Assembly: GCA_016215085.1 (NCBI GenBank)
Contig: JACRMD010000158.1
Span: 1-15,621 of the forward strand
DNA: 15,621 bases
From: Solirubrobacterales bacterium
GTDB taxonomy: Bacteria > Actinomycetota > Thermoleophilia > Solirubrobacterales > Solirubrobacteraceae
Direction of reading: 5' to 3'
Below are positions 1 through 6,699 of this stretch, piece after piece. Positions within the stretch are counted from its first letter, which is position 1. Every line of letters begins with the position of its first letter. The notes beneath the pieces were generated by a model. The model saw nothing but the letters and a program-made list of their open reading frames with translations, was not told the origin of the DNA and made no database searches. The translations under genes and the position numbers were made by a program.

Positions 1-1
1 C

Positions 2-445
2 GACGCGCTGCGCGCCGAGCTCGAGCAGCTGCGCGACCTCGTCGCCCAGGTCGCGCGCGGCACCACCGACCCGGCTGCGGCGCGGTCGTTCATCACGCGG
101 ATGACCATCCGCCAGAACAACTGGACGCTCGGCACGTTCTGCGAGACCTACTGCCGCGTGGTGACCAACCACCACACCTTGGAGGACCGCAGCGTCTTCC
201 CGCACCTGCGGCGCACCGAGGCGGAGCTCGCGCCGGTCCTCGACCGCCTCGAGGAGGAGCACGAGACGATCGCCGACCTGCTCGAGCGCGTCGACCGGGC
301 GCTCGTCGCGCTCGTGACGCCGGGCGGCGACGGCATGGCCCGGGTCCACGACGCGATCGCCCTCCTAACCGACGCGCTGCTCTCGCACTTCGCCTACGAG
401 GAGCGCGAGCTGATCGAGCCGCTCGCGCGCCACGGCTTCACCTAG
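2..445 (+). CDS. Hemerythrin-like HHE domain protein (5' end missing)
   Basis: The reading frame is open from the left edge, so the true start lies outside the window. An ATG at 101 exists, but the residues before it (from D-A-L-R-A-E-L-E-Q-L) form a plausible helix continuous with the domain. The visible 147 residues carry the pattern of a four-helix hemerythrin/HHE bundle: an N-H-H-T-L-E-D segment, an E-E-E-H-E-T segment and a final H-F-A-Y-E-E-R-E segment. These supply the His and Glu/Asp residues that in this family bind a di-iron centre. HHE proteins are cytoplasmic and are linked to oxygen, nitric oxide or iron sensing and storage; the specific role here cannot be read from the sequence. 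The gene converges with the small gene at 455-748, with nine bases between the stops. Confidence 0.85.
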   Translation, partial: DALRAELEQLRDLVAQVARGTTDPAAARSFITRMTIRQNNWTLGTFCETYCRVVTNHHTLEDRSVFPHLRRTEAELAPVLDRLEEEHETIADLLERVDRALVALVTPGGDGMARVHDAIALLTDALLSHFAYEERELIEPLARHGFT

Positions 446-454
446 CCCACGGGC

Positions 455-748
455 TTACGCCGCGCGCACCTCGGGCAGCAGCGCCGGCCCGCAGCGCGCC
501 ACGTCGTCGGCCAGGCGCATCGCGCTCGTCTCGGCCCAGCGCCCGCTGTCGACGAGGTCGCGGCAGAGGCGCTCCACGTCCTCGAGGCCCGCGCTCGCCG
601 CCGGGTCGCGCCGGACGTCGCGGCTGAAGATCAGGTCGTCCACCGCGTTGCGGATCCGCTCCTGCTCGCCCGGCTGCAGCTTCGCCGGGCCCAGGTCGCC
701 GAGGGCCCGCATCACGCGGTGGTAGGCCTGCGCACGCTCACTGGTCAT
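455..748 (-). CDS. Small helical protein of unknown function
   Basis: This encodes 97 residues from the ATG at 748 (M-T-S-E-R-A-Q-A-Y). An upstream in-frame ATG at 808 would add 20 residues of P/R/G-rich sequence that look non-coding, so I prefer the shorter form. The protein is Ala/Arg/Asp/Glu-rich with no signal peptide or membrane segment. It looks all-helical, with recognisable stretches such as L-G-P-A-K-L-Q and E-D-V-E-R-L-C-R-D-L-V-D-S-G-R-W. It has the look of a conserved actinobacterial hypothetical family, but I cannot name it and assign no function. It lies 87 bases downstream of the SDR gene on the same strand, so it could be cotranscribed. No clear Shine-Dalgarno or TANNNT element precedes the start. 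Confidence 0.7.
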   Translation of the reverse strand: MTSERAQAYHRVMRALGDLGPAKLQPGEQERIRNAVDDLIFSRDVRRDPAASAGLEDVERLCRDLVDSGRWAETSAMRLADDVARCGPALLPEVRAA

Positions 749-835
749 GCGCTGATCTTCGCCGTCGCGGGGGCGGATGCCTCTACGCGGCGGGCCGAAG
801 ATCGGCACCCGCGGTTGTACGCGCGGTCGAGGGCG

Positions 836-1624
836 CTACGCGAGCAGGCGCCCGCCGTCGACCACGAGCTGCGCGCCGGTGACGTAGCTGGAGAGGTCCG
901 AGGCCAGGAACAGCACCGCCCGCGCGATGTCGTCCGGGCGGCCCATGCGGTGCATCGGGATCGTCGCCTCGAAGGCCTTCATGATCTCGGAGGGCATCTC
1001 GCCGACGCCCGGGGTCGTGACGCCGCCCGGCGCCAGCGCGTTGACCCAGATGCCGTGCGGCGCGAGCTCCAGGGCGATGTTCTTGGTGAAGCCCCAGACG
1101 CCGTGCTTGGACGCGTCGTAGTGCGCGAGGCCGACCATCGACGGATGCAGCGCGTCGATCGACGTGATGTTGATGATCCGCCCGCCGCGGCCCTGGGCGA
1201 CCATCCGCCGCGCGGCCGCCTGCGTGCACAAGAACAGGCCGATGAGGTTGACGTCGATCGTCCGGCGGAACGTCGCGGAGTCGATGTCGAGGAACGGCAC
1301 GTTGGGGTAGATGCCCGCGTTGTTGACGAGGATGTCGAGGCCGCCGAAGCCGTCGACCGCGGCGGCGACCATGGCGTTGACGGTCCGCTCGTCGCTGACG
1401 TCGCCGTGGAAGGCGATCGCGCGGTCGCCCCCGCCCAGCGTGGCCACGGCGTCGCGCGCGGCGCCGGCGTCGAGGTCGGCGACGACGACGGCGGCGCCCG
1501 CCTCGTGCAGCCGGCGGGCGATGCCGAGGCCGATGCCCATCGCCCCGCCGGTGACCACGGCCGTGCGGCCCGTGAGGTCCAGGAGCTCGTGCAGCGGCGT
1601 GGTCTCGTCCAGGATGGCGGTCAT
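836..1624 (-). CDS. SDR family NAD(P)-dependent oxidoreductase
   Basis: A classical short-chain dehydrogenase/reductase of 262 residues, the normal length for the family. The Rossmann glycine motif T-G-G-A-M-G-I-G is at residues 25-32, the N-N-A-G motif at 102-105, and the catalytic Ser156, Tyr170 and Lys174 lie in I-T-S...Y-D-A-S-K. Asp51 at the end of the second beta strand favours NAD(H) over NADP(H). The C-terminal S-Y-V-T-G-x-x-L-V-V-D-G-G signature is intact. The family interconverts alcohols and ketones; the substrate is unknown. The frame stays open upstream to 2083, but that extension is Arg/Pro-rich shadow sequence overlapping the cupin gene, so I chose the ATG at 1624. It is divergent from the cupin gene and lies upstream of the small gene 455-748. 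Confidence 0.92.
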   Translation of the reverse strand: MTAILDETTPLHELLDLTGRTAVVTGGAMGIGLGIARRLHEAGAAVVVADLDAGAARDAVATLGGGDRAIAFHGDVSDERTVNAMVAAAVDGFGGLDILVNNAGIYPNVPFLDIDSATFRRTIDVNLIGLFLCTQAAARRMVAQGRGGRIINITSIDALHPSMVGLAHYDASKHGVWGFTKNIALELAPHGIWVNALAPGGVTTPGVGEMPSEIMKAFEATIPMHRMGRPDDIARAVLFLASDLSSYVTGAQLVVDGGRLLA

Positions 1625-1743
1625 GCCGCGACGGTCCCAGGCGCGCCGCCCGCGCGCTACCGGGGCGACTGCCCGGCGGGCTCCGTAGTCGGCCGTACGA
1701 CGACGTGCCGATGAGTCCAGGCGCCCCGCGCCGTCTAGAGGAC

Positions 1744-2055
1744 ATGAGCCCCGCGACCGGCGACGAGCCGCTGTCCTTCCGCGGCCGGCCGCTGCCGCGC
1801 CGCTTCGACGGGCACACGATCGTCGTCGCGCCCGGCGGGGTGCGGCCGTTCGACGCCGCCGAGTGGCACGACGCGCTCGTGGTCGTCGAGTCCGGCCAGG
1901 TGCAGCTGGAGACGCTGGCCGGGGGGTGGTGGACGTTCCTGGCCGGCGACGTCGTGTGGTTCGAGGGGCTGCCGCTGCGGGCCCTCCACAACCCGTGGGA
2001 GGAGCCCGCCGTGCTCGTCGCCGTCTACCGGCGGTGCAGCCGTTGTCGTTCTTGA
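1744..2055 (+). CDS. Small cupin-like protein
   Basis: This encodes 103 residues from the ATG at 1744. In-frame starts at 1705 (GTG) and 1711 (ATG) would lengthen the N-terminus by 11-13 residues. The region A-L-V-V-V-E-S-G-Q-V-Q-L-E, then F-L-A-G-D-V-V-W-F, then L-R-A-L-H-N-P...P-A-V-L-V-A-V has the strand-turn-strand rhythm of a single cupin domain. The usual metal-binding H-x-H and E of the first motif are not evident, so metal binding is doubtful. Small cupins bind small ligands or act as isomerases or sensors; no function can be assigned. The last residues (C-S-R-C-R-S) are atypical and may be a drifted tail. The gene converges with the P450 gene, with a 37-base gap. Confidence 0.66.
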   Translation: MSPATGDEPLSFRGRPLPRRFDGHTIVVAPGGVRPFDAAEWHDALVVVESGQVQLETLAGGWWTFLAGDVVWFEGLPLRALHNPWEEPAVLVAVYRRCSRCRS

Positions 2056-2092
2056 CCGACGACCCGTGGTTCTTGGCGGCCATGTCCCGCGG

Positions 2093-3319
2093 CTACCCGG
2101 AGAACGCGATGGGAAGCGCGTCGACGCCGTAGATCCCGCTGACGCTCTGCAGCTCCGGCGGGCCGTCGAGCGCCAGCTCCTCGATGTGGCGGGCGAGGAA
2201 CGCGAGCCCCTCGCCGCGCTCGGCGCGCGCGAGGTTCGCGCCCACGCAGTAGTGGATGCCGGCGCCGAACGTGAGCATGCGCGCGGTCTCGCGCGGGGCG
2301 GTGATGTCGAAGGCGTCGGGGTCGGCGTACGTGCCCGGGTCGCGGTTGCCGGTGAAGGAGCAGACGATCAGGACGCTGCCCTCGGGGAACGCGACGTCGC
2401 GCAGCTCCAGCGGCGCCGTCGTCAGGCGCGCGGTCAGCGGTGTGATCGGCTCGAAGCGCAGCGCCTCCTCGGCCGCGCGCGGCGCCATCCCCTCGGGGTC
2501 GGCGCGCAGGGCGGCCCACTGGTCCGGGCGCTCGGCGAGCAGGCGGACCGCGTGGGCGAGCTGGCTCTGCGTGGTGTCCACGCCGCCGACGAGGACGTTG
2601 AGGACGAGGTTCTCGAGCTCGACGTCCGACAGCCGGTCGCCCTCCTGCTCGGCGCGGATGAGCGTCGAGATGAGGTCGTCCGACGGCGTCCGGCGGCGGC
2701 GGGCGATCAGCGGCCGGACCCAGTCGTAGAACTCGGCGACCTTGGCCTGGATGGTCGCGACCTGGCCGGGGTCCGACAGCGCGATCGCGTCGAACTGGCG
2801 CTGGATCCACATCGACCAGTCGTGCAGCCGCGGCGCGTCCTCCTCCGGCGCGCCCATGACGCGGGCGATCGTGCGCGACGGGTAGGGCTTGGCGAGCGCG
2901 CCGACGAACTCGCAGCGGCCGGTGCCGGCCAGCGGCGCCCACAGCGCCTCGAGGATCTCGCGCATCGCCGGGCGCCACCGGGCCGCCGCGCGCGGGCTCA
3001 GCGCGGGGTTGACGAGGCTGCGCAGCCGCGCGTGGTCGGCGCCGTTGACGTTGATGATGTTGTGGTCGACCTGCGTGCGCAGCGGGCCGTCGGTGACCTG
3101 GAAGAGGTCCGCCAGCAGCACGCCGGGGAAGATCGCGTCGCGGCTGCGCAGGACCTGCTCGCCCGCGGCGCGGTCGAGGACGATCGTGCCCAGCGGGGCG
3201 CGCGCGAGCCAGTGGCCGCCCGCGCGCAGCTCGGCCATCGCGGCGTGCCAGCGCTCGCCACGCAGGCCGGGGTCGGCGGGGTCGAGCTCGGGCAGGTCGA
3301 GGTCGGTCACCAGCGGCAT
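2093..3319 (-). CDS. Cytochrome P450
   Basis: A complete soluble bacterial P450 of 408 residues. The I-helix oxygen-activation motif G-G-V-D-T-T is at 245-250, the K-helix E-x-x-R is Glu285-Ala-Leu-Arg288, and the heme-binding loop F-G-A-G-I-H-Y-C-V-G is at 351-360 with Cys358 as the thiolate ligand. There is no membrane anchor, so it is a cytoplasmic class I type needing a ferredoxin and reductase encoded elsewhere; neither is in this window. Substrate cannot be inferred, although P450s with this layout often hydroxylate terpenoids, sterols, fatty acids or polyketides. The ATG at 3319 follows a TAGCGT -10-like hexamer by six bases, which suggests a leaderless mRNA. Its promoter abuts the ECF41 promoter of the divergent epimerase gene. 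Confidence 0.95.
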   Translation of the reverse strand: MPLVTDLDLPELDPADPGLRGERWHAAMAELRAGGHWLARAPLGTIVLDRAAGEQVLRSRDAIFPGVLLADLFQVTDGPLRTQVDHNIINVNGADHARLRSLVNPALSPRAAARWRPAMREILEALWAPLAGTGRCEFVGALAKPYPSRTIARVMGAPEEDAPRLHDWSMWIQRQFDAIALSDPGQVATIQAKVAEFYDWVRPLIARRRRTPSDDLISTLIRAEQEGDRLSDVELENLVLNVLVGGVDTTQSQLAHAVRLLAERPDQWAALRADPEGMAPRAAEEALRFEPITPLTARLTTAPLELRDVAFPEGSVLIVCSFTGNRDPGTYADPDAFDITAPRETARMLTFGAGIHYCVGANLARAERGEGLAFLARHIEELALDGPPELQSVSGIYGVDALPIAFSG

Positions 3320-3331
3320 GCGCCGACGCTA
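3320..3331 (-). promoter_or_regulatory. Leaderless-type -10 element of the P450 gene
   Basis: Read on the minus strand, TAGCGT (3331 to 3326) is followed by six bases and then the ATG at 3319. This fits the TANNNT consensus used by actinobacterial housekeeping sigma factors and places the transcript start at or next to the start codon. No clear -35 is visible. The upstream edge lies two bases from the TGTCACA box of the divergent ECF41 promoter. Confidence 0.55.
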
Positions 3332-3333
3332 CC

Positions 3334-3360
3334 TGTCACAGCGCGGCGGGCTGCCTCGTC
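3334..3360 (+). promoter_or_regulatory. ECF41-type promoter of the epimerase-sigma operon
   Basis: TGTCACA at 3334-3340 and CGTC at 3357-3360 are separated by exactly 16 bases. This is the consensus -35/-10 pair I recall for ECF41 sigma factors (TGTCACA-N16-CGTC). The ECF41 gene itself is the second gene of the operon this promoter would drive, so autoregulation is the natural reading. The expected transcript start near 3367 leaves a leader of about 28 bases containing a strong Shine-Dalgarno. Confidence 0.85.
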
Positions 3361-3381
3361 TCAGGACGCGACCCCGAACCC

Positions 3382-3388
3382 AAGGAGG
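3382..3388 (+). promoter_or_regulatory. Strong ribosome binding site of the epimerase-like gene
   Basis: AAGGAGG ends six bases before the ATG at 3395 and fixes that start. It is the only full-consensus Shine-Dalgarno I found in front of a gene in this window, where most other starts look leaderless or weakly served. Confidence 0.85.
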
Positions 3389-3394
3389 CACGAC

Positions 3395-4339
3395 ATGCGC
3401 ATCTTCCTCGCCGGCGGCACCGGCGCGATCGGCCGGCCGCTCGTCCGCCGGCTCGTCGCCCGCGGCCACCACGTCACCGCCACGACGCGGTCCCCCGAGA
3501 AGGCCGGCCTGCTGCGGTCGCTGGGCGCCGAGCCGGCCGTCCTCGACGGGCTCGACGGCGTCGCGGTGGGCGAGGCCGTCGCCCGGGCCGAGCCGGACGC
3601 CATCATCCACCAGATGACCGGCCTGGCCGGGATCTCGGACCTCAAGCACTTCGACCGCACGTTCGCGGCGACCAACGAGCTGCGCACGACGGGGACCGAG
3701 CACCTGCTCGACGCGGCGCGGGCCGCCGGCGTGGGCCGCTTCGTCGCCCAGAGCTACGCGGGCTGGACCAGCGCGCGCACCGGCGGGCCGGTCAAGGACG
3801 AGGACGACCCGCTGGAGCCGGACCCCCCGGCGGCGCAGGCGCAGTCGCTGGCCGCCATCCGCCGGCTCGAGGAGCTCGTCCTGGGCGCGCCGCTGACCGG
3901 CACCGTGCTGCGCTACGGCGGCTTCTACGGGCCGGGGGCCTGGGAGGAGCTGCTGGACGTCGTGCGCCGGCGGCGGATGCCGCTGGTCGGCGACGGCGCG
4001 GGCGTGTGGTCGTGGATCCACGTCGAGGACGCCGCGGCGGCGACCGTGGCGGCGGTCGAGGCCGGCGTGCCCGGCGTGTTCAACGTCGTCGACGACGACC
4101 CGGCGCCGGTGTCGGCGTGGCTGCCCCACCTCGCGCGGGCCGCCGGCGCCCGGCCGCCGCGGCGGGTGCCCGTGTGGCTCGGGCGGCTGGCCGCGGGGGA
4201 GGTCGTCGTGTCGATGATGACGCAGGCCCGCGGCTCCTCCAACGCGAAGATCCGCCGCGAGCTCGGCTGGGAGCCGATGTGGCGCAGCTGGCGCGACGGG
4301 TTCCTCGAGTCGCGCGAGGAGGGGGCGGTGGCCGCGTGA
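3395..4339 (+). CDS. NAD-dependent epimerase/dehydratase-like protein (ECF41 COE partner)
   Basis: This encodes 314 residues and is an extended/atypical SDR. The N-terminal Rossmann motif G-G-T-G-A-I-G is at 7-13, followed by a mid-region typical of NAD(P)-binding epimerase-like proteins (L-R-Y-G-G-F-Y-G-P-G, then W-I-H-V-E-D-A-A) and a C-terminal H-L-A-R...R-R-E-L-G-W-E-P. A canonical Y-x-x-x-K is not obvious near S-Y-A-G-W, so catalysis may be atypical or absent. ECF41 sigma genes are characteristically next to a carboxymuconolactone decarboxylase, oxidoreductase or epimerase (COE) gene, and this fills that slot. Its stop overlaps the GTG start of the sigma gene, and the pair shares the ECF41 promoter at 3334-3360. 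Substrate unknown; a role in sensing or detoxifying the inducing stress is inference. Confidence 0.93.
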   Translation: MRIFLAGGTGAIGRPLVRRLVARGHHVTATTRSPEKAGLLRSLGAEPAVLDGLDGVAVGEAVARAEPDAIIHQMTGLAGISDLKHFDRTFAATNELRTTGTEHLLDAARAAGVGRFVAQSYAGWTSARTGGPVKDEDDPLEPDPPAAQAQSLAAIRRLEELVLGAPLTGTVLRYGGFYGPGAWEELLDVVRRRRMPLVGDGAGVWSWIHVEDAAAATVAAVEAGVPGVFNVVDDDPAPVSAWLPHLARAAGARPPRRVPVWLGRLAAGEVVVSMMTQARGSSNAKIRRELGWEPMWRSWRDGFLESREEGAVAA

Positions 4340-5247
4340 GGTCCGACGTCGCGGAGCTGCGGCCGCTGCTGTTCTCGATCGCCTACCGGATGCTCGGCAG
4401 CGTCAGCGAGGCCGAGGACGTGGTGCAGGATGCGTTCCTGCGCCACGAGCTGGCGCTCGCCGACGGCGTCGAGGTCGCCTCGCCCAAGGCGTACCTGTCG
4501 GCGGTGGTGACCCGGAGGGCGATCGACCAGCTGCGCTCCGCGCGCGTGCGGCGCGAGAGCTACAGCGGCCAGTGGCTGCCCGAGCCGCTGCTGACCGACG
4601 AGGGCGCGGGCGACCCCGCCGCGCAGGCCGAGCAGGTCGACACGCTCTCGATGGCGTTCCTGCTGCTGCTCGAGCGGCTCAGCCCGGTCGAGCGCGCGGT
4701 CTTCCTGCTGCACGACGTGTTCGGCTACGGCTACGGCGAGGTGGCGGAGGTCGTCGGCAAGACGGAGGCCAACTGCCGCCAGCTCGCGTCGCGGGCGCGG
4801 CGGCGGGTGGAGGAGGGGCGGCCGCGCTTCGAGGCCACCCGCGAGGCGCGCGACGCGCTGGCGCGCCGGTTCTTCGCCGCGGTGGCCGACGGCGACCTCG
4901 ACGGCCTCGTCGCGCTCCTGGCCGACGACGTCGTGGTCTACGGCGACGGCGGCGGCAAGGTGCCGCAGTGGAGCACGCCCATCACGGGCGTCGACCGCGT
5001 CGGCCGCCTGCTCGCCGGCCTCGGCCGCAAGCTGCCGCCGTACGGCGCGCGGATCGAGGTCCGCGAGGTCAACGGCCAGCCGGGCGTGGTGGTCCGCGAC
5101 CGCGACGGGCGCGTGATCAACGTGTTCGCGGTCGACGTGGCCGGCGGGCGGGTCCACGCCGTGCGCTCGGTCATCAACCCCGACAAGCTGCGCCACCTCG
5201 GCGAGGTCGCCGACGTCTGGGCGCTGCTGCGCGAGCGCGAGCGCTAG
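4336..5247 (+). CDS. ECF41 family sigma factor with SnoaL-like C-terminal domain (SigJ-like)
   Basis: This encodes 303 residues from the GTG at 4336, which overlaps the epimerase stop as GTGA; the frame stays open upstream, but that part is shadow of the epimerase gene. Region sigma-2 covers about residues 8-72 (L-L-F-S-I-A-Y-R-M-L-G-S...E-D-V-V-Q-D-A-F) and sigma-4 about 105-160 (L-S-P-V-E-R-A-V-F-L-L-H-D-V-F). The linker has the ECF41 mark W-L-P-E-P (80-84). The SnoaL/NTF2-like C-terminal domain from about 170 carries the conserved D-G-G-G-K (204-208) and N-P-D-K-L (281-285). In this group the fused C-terminal domain regulates sigma activity in place of a separate anti-sigma factor, and none is encoded nearby. 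It should recognise the promoter at 3334-3360, giving autoregulation. Confidence 0.95.
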   Translation: MRSDVAELRPLLFSIAYRMLGSVSEAEDVVQDAFLRHELALADGVEVASPKAYLSAVVTRRAIDQLRSARVRRESYSGQWLPEPLLTDEGAGDPAAQAEQVDTLSMAFLLLLERLSPVERAVFLLHDVFGYGYGEVAEVVGKTEANCRQLASRARRRVEEGRPRFEATREARDALARRFFAAVADGDLDGLVALLADDVVVYGDGGGKVPQWSTPITGVDRVGRLLAGLGRKLPPYGARIEVREVNGQPGVVVRDRDGRVINVFAVDVAGGRVHAVRSVINPDKLRHLGEVADVWALLRERER

Positions 5248-5438
5248 CGGGGCCTCGTGGCGCGGCGCTCCATCGCCCGCCACTCCTCCTCGGGCAGGAG
5301 GTCCAGGAGCGGGTCGGCGCGCAGCTCGTAGCCGAGCTCGTCGGGCCGCTCGTGGATCACCCGCGGCGCCGCGGAGGGGCCGACGAGGCGGTCGAGCAGG
5401 GCCGTCCAGGCCCGGTGGCGCAGGTGGGTCCGTCCCAT
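5244..5438 (-). CDS. Small hypothetical protein convergent with the ECF41 gene
   Basis: This encodes 64 residues from the ATG at 5438, beginning M-G-R-T-H-L-R-H-R-A-W-T-A-L-L-D-R-L. Composition is varied (W, Y, H, I and E-rich) rather than the R/P/G monotony of shadow frames, which supports real coding, as does its exact fit between neighbours. No signal peptide or membrane segment is present, and I recognise no domain. Its stop shares CTAG with the sigma factor stop (4-base convergent overlap), and it diverges from the SDR gene at 5507. A functional link with the sigma factor is only a guess. Confidence 0.55.
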   Translation of the reverse strand: MGRTHLRHRAWTALLDRLVGPSAAPRVIHERPDELGYELRADPLLDLLPEEEWRAMERRATRPR

Positions 5439-5491
5439 GTCCTAGGTGTACCCGGGAAGGCGGCGTCCCCGGGTGCGGGGGCGCACACAGG

Positions 5492-5506
5492 TACGGTTCG
5501 CGCCCC
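5492..5506 (+). promoter_or_regulatory. Leaderless-type -10 element of the second SDR gene
   Basis: TACGGT at 5492-5497 is followed by nine bases and the ATG at 5507. There is no Shine-Dalgarno before the ATG. The same hexamer with nearly the same spacing precedes the yciH start at 10652. Confidence 0.5.
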
Positions 5507-6271
5507 ATGAGCCCCGTACTGGATCTGTTCCGCCTCGACGGCAAGGTCGCGATCGTCACCGGCGCCTCGTCCGGGCTGGGCGTCGACTTCGCGGTCGCGC
5601 TGGCGGAGGCCGGCGCCGACGTCGCCATCTGCGCCCGCCGCGCCGAGCGCCTGCAGGACACGCGCGCGCAGGTCGAGGCGCTGGGCCGGCGGTGCCTTGC
5701 GGTGCCGGCCGACGTCACCGTGGTGGAGGACTGCACGCGCGTCGTCGAGCAGACGATGACGGAGCTCGGGCGGGTCGACGTCCTGGTCAACAACGCCGGC
5801 ATCGGCACGGCCGTGCCCGCCACGCGCGAGACCCCGGAGGAGTTCCGCAAGGTCATCGACATCAACCTGATGGGGTCGTACTGGATGGCCCAGGCGTGCG
5901 GTCGCGTGATGCAGCCGGGCAGCAGCATCATCAACATCGGCAGCGTGCTCGGTTCGACGACCGCGGGGCTGCCGCAGGCCGCCTACGCGTCGAGCAAGGC
6001 CGCGGTCATCGGGCTCACGCGCGACCTCGCCCAGCAGTGGACGGGGCGCAAGGGCATCCGCGTCAACGCGCTGGCGCCGGGCTTCTTCCCGTCGGAGATG
6101 ACCGACGACTACGCCGAGGGCTACCTCGACAGCATGATGTTCCGCGTCCCGGCCGGCCGGACCGGCCGGCCGCGCGAGCTGTCGGCCGCGATGGTCTTCC
6201 TCGCGAGCGACGCCGCGTCCTACGTCACGGGCGTGCTGCTGCCTGTCGACGGCGGGCTGCTGACCACCTAG
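5507..6271 (+). CDS. SDR family NADP-dependent oxidoreductase
   Basis: A classical SDR of 254 residues. T-G-A-S-S-G-L-G is at 18-25, N-N-A-G at 95-98, the catalytic Ser146, Tyr160 and Lys164 lie in I-G-S...Y-A-S-S-K, and the C-terminal signature is S-Y-V-T-G-V-L-L-P-V-D-G-G. Arg44-Arg45 after the second strand suggests NADP(H) preference, unlike the Asp51 of the SDR at 836-1624. The layout resembles 3-oxoacyl-ACP reductase and gluconate 5-dehydrogenase-type SDRs, but the substrate is not determinable. Met122, Met127, Met135, Tyr125 and Trp126 line the region where substrate helices usually sit. The start at 5507 is supported by the leaderless promoter pattern. Its stop shares CTAG with the convergent secreted-protein gene. 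Confidence 0.93.
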   Translation: MSPVLDLFRLDGKVAIVTGASSGLGVDFAVALAEAGADVAICARRAERLQDTRAQVEALGRRCLAVPADVTVVEDCTRVVEQTMTELGRVDVLVNNAGIGTAVPATRETPEEFRKVIDINLMGSYWMAQACGRVMQPGSSIINIGSVLGSTTAGLPQAAYASSKAAVIGLTRDLAQQWTGRKGIRVNALAPGFFPSEMTDDYAEGYLDSMMFRVPAGRTGRPRELSAAMVFLASDAASYVTGVLLPVDGGLLTT

Positions 6272-6648
6272 CGGACGCGCACCACGCGCAGGCCCCGGCC
6301 GGAGCCGGCGAGGACGATCACGTCGACCTTCGCGCCCTTCGTCCAGCGCACCCGCTCGTCGCCGTTGTAGTAGGTCCTGGGCCAGCGGAAGTGGAGGATC
6401 GCCTCGCCGTTGCCGTCGGCGCGCGCGCCGCGGATGACGTCGACGCCGCAGCAGTTGCCGCCGCGGTTGAGCGTGGGCGCCAGGTTGACGGTGACCTTCT
6501 CGTGCGGCCTGAGGCCCGTCGTGGGGAACCTGACCTCCTGGCCGACGCGCACGCTCTTGGGCCCGCTGACGTGGAAGGTGCGGTACGCGGTCGCCGTGCC
6601 GGCGAGGGCGAGGACGCCGACGAGGGCCAGGGCGAGCGTGCGGCGCAT
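6268..6648 (-). CDS. Small secreted protein with a conserved N-C-C-G core
   Basis: This encodes 126 residues. Residues 1-21 form a clear Sec signal peptide: two arginines, a Leu/Ala/Val core, and an A-T-A type cleavage site before Y-R-T-F. The mature part of about 105 residues is predicted all-beta and Gly/Arg/Val-rich. It begins F-H-V-S-G-P-K-S-V-R-V-G-Q-E-V-R-F, like an immunoglobulin-like or 'surface adhesion' strand pattern, and contains adjacent cysteines in G-G-N-C-C-G-V-D-V. Function is unknown, and an extracellular or cell-wall location is inferred. CAGACT, one mismatch from TANNNT, lies seven bases before the ATG at 6648. It converges on the SDR gene through a shared CTAG. Confidence 0.78.
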   Translation of the reverse strand: MRRTLALALVGVLALAGTATAYRTFHVSGPKSVRVGQEVRFPTTGLRPHEKVTVNLAPTLNRGGNCCGVDVIRGARADGNGEAILHFRWPRTYYNGDERVRWTKGAKVDVIVLAGSGRGLRVVRVR

Positions 6649-6699
6649 GGGCGCGAGTCTGCGCGACGCGTGTGGGCCGCGGTAGGCGGGCGACCGGCC

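Noticed and set aside
444..455. Short AGCCC/GGGCT inverted repeat between the hemerythrin gene and the small minus-strand gene
   Set aside because: The loop is only two bases and the stem is at most five pairs with no T-run, so it is too weak to call a terminator.
1625..1743. The 119-base divergent region between the SDR and cupin genes
   Set aside because: I looked for -10 elements, dyads and Shine-Dalgarno sites. TACGAC at 1696 and AGAGG at 1737 are the best but are badly formed or badly spaced, so nothing is called.
5439..5506. Possible promoter for the small gene at 5244-5438 (TACACC near its start)
   Set aside because: The hexamer does not fit TANNNT and no second element is visible, so I did not list it.
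6151..6172. Dense GGCCGG palindrome run
   Set aside because: It lies inside the SDR coding sequence at P-A-G-R-T-G-R-P-R, a conserved protein segment, and GGCCGG strings are common at this GC content.
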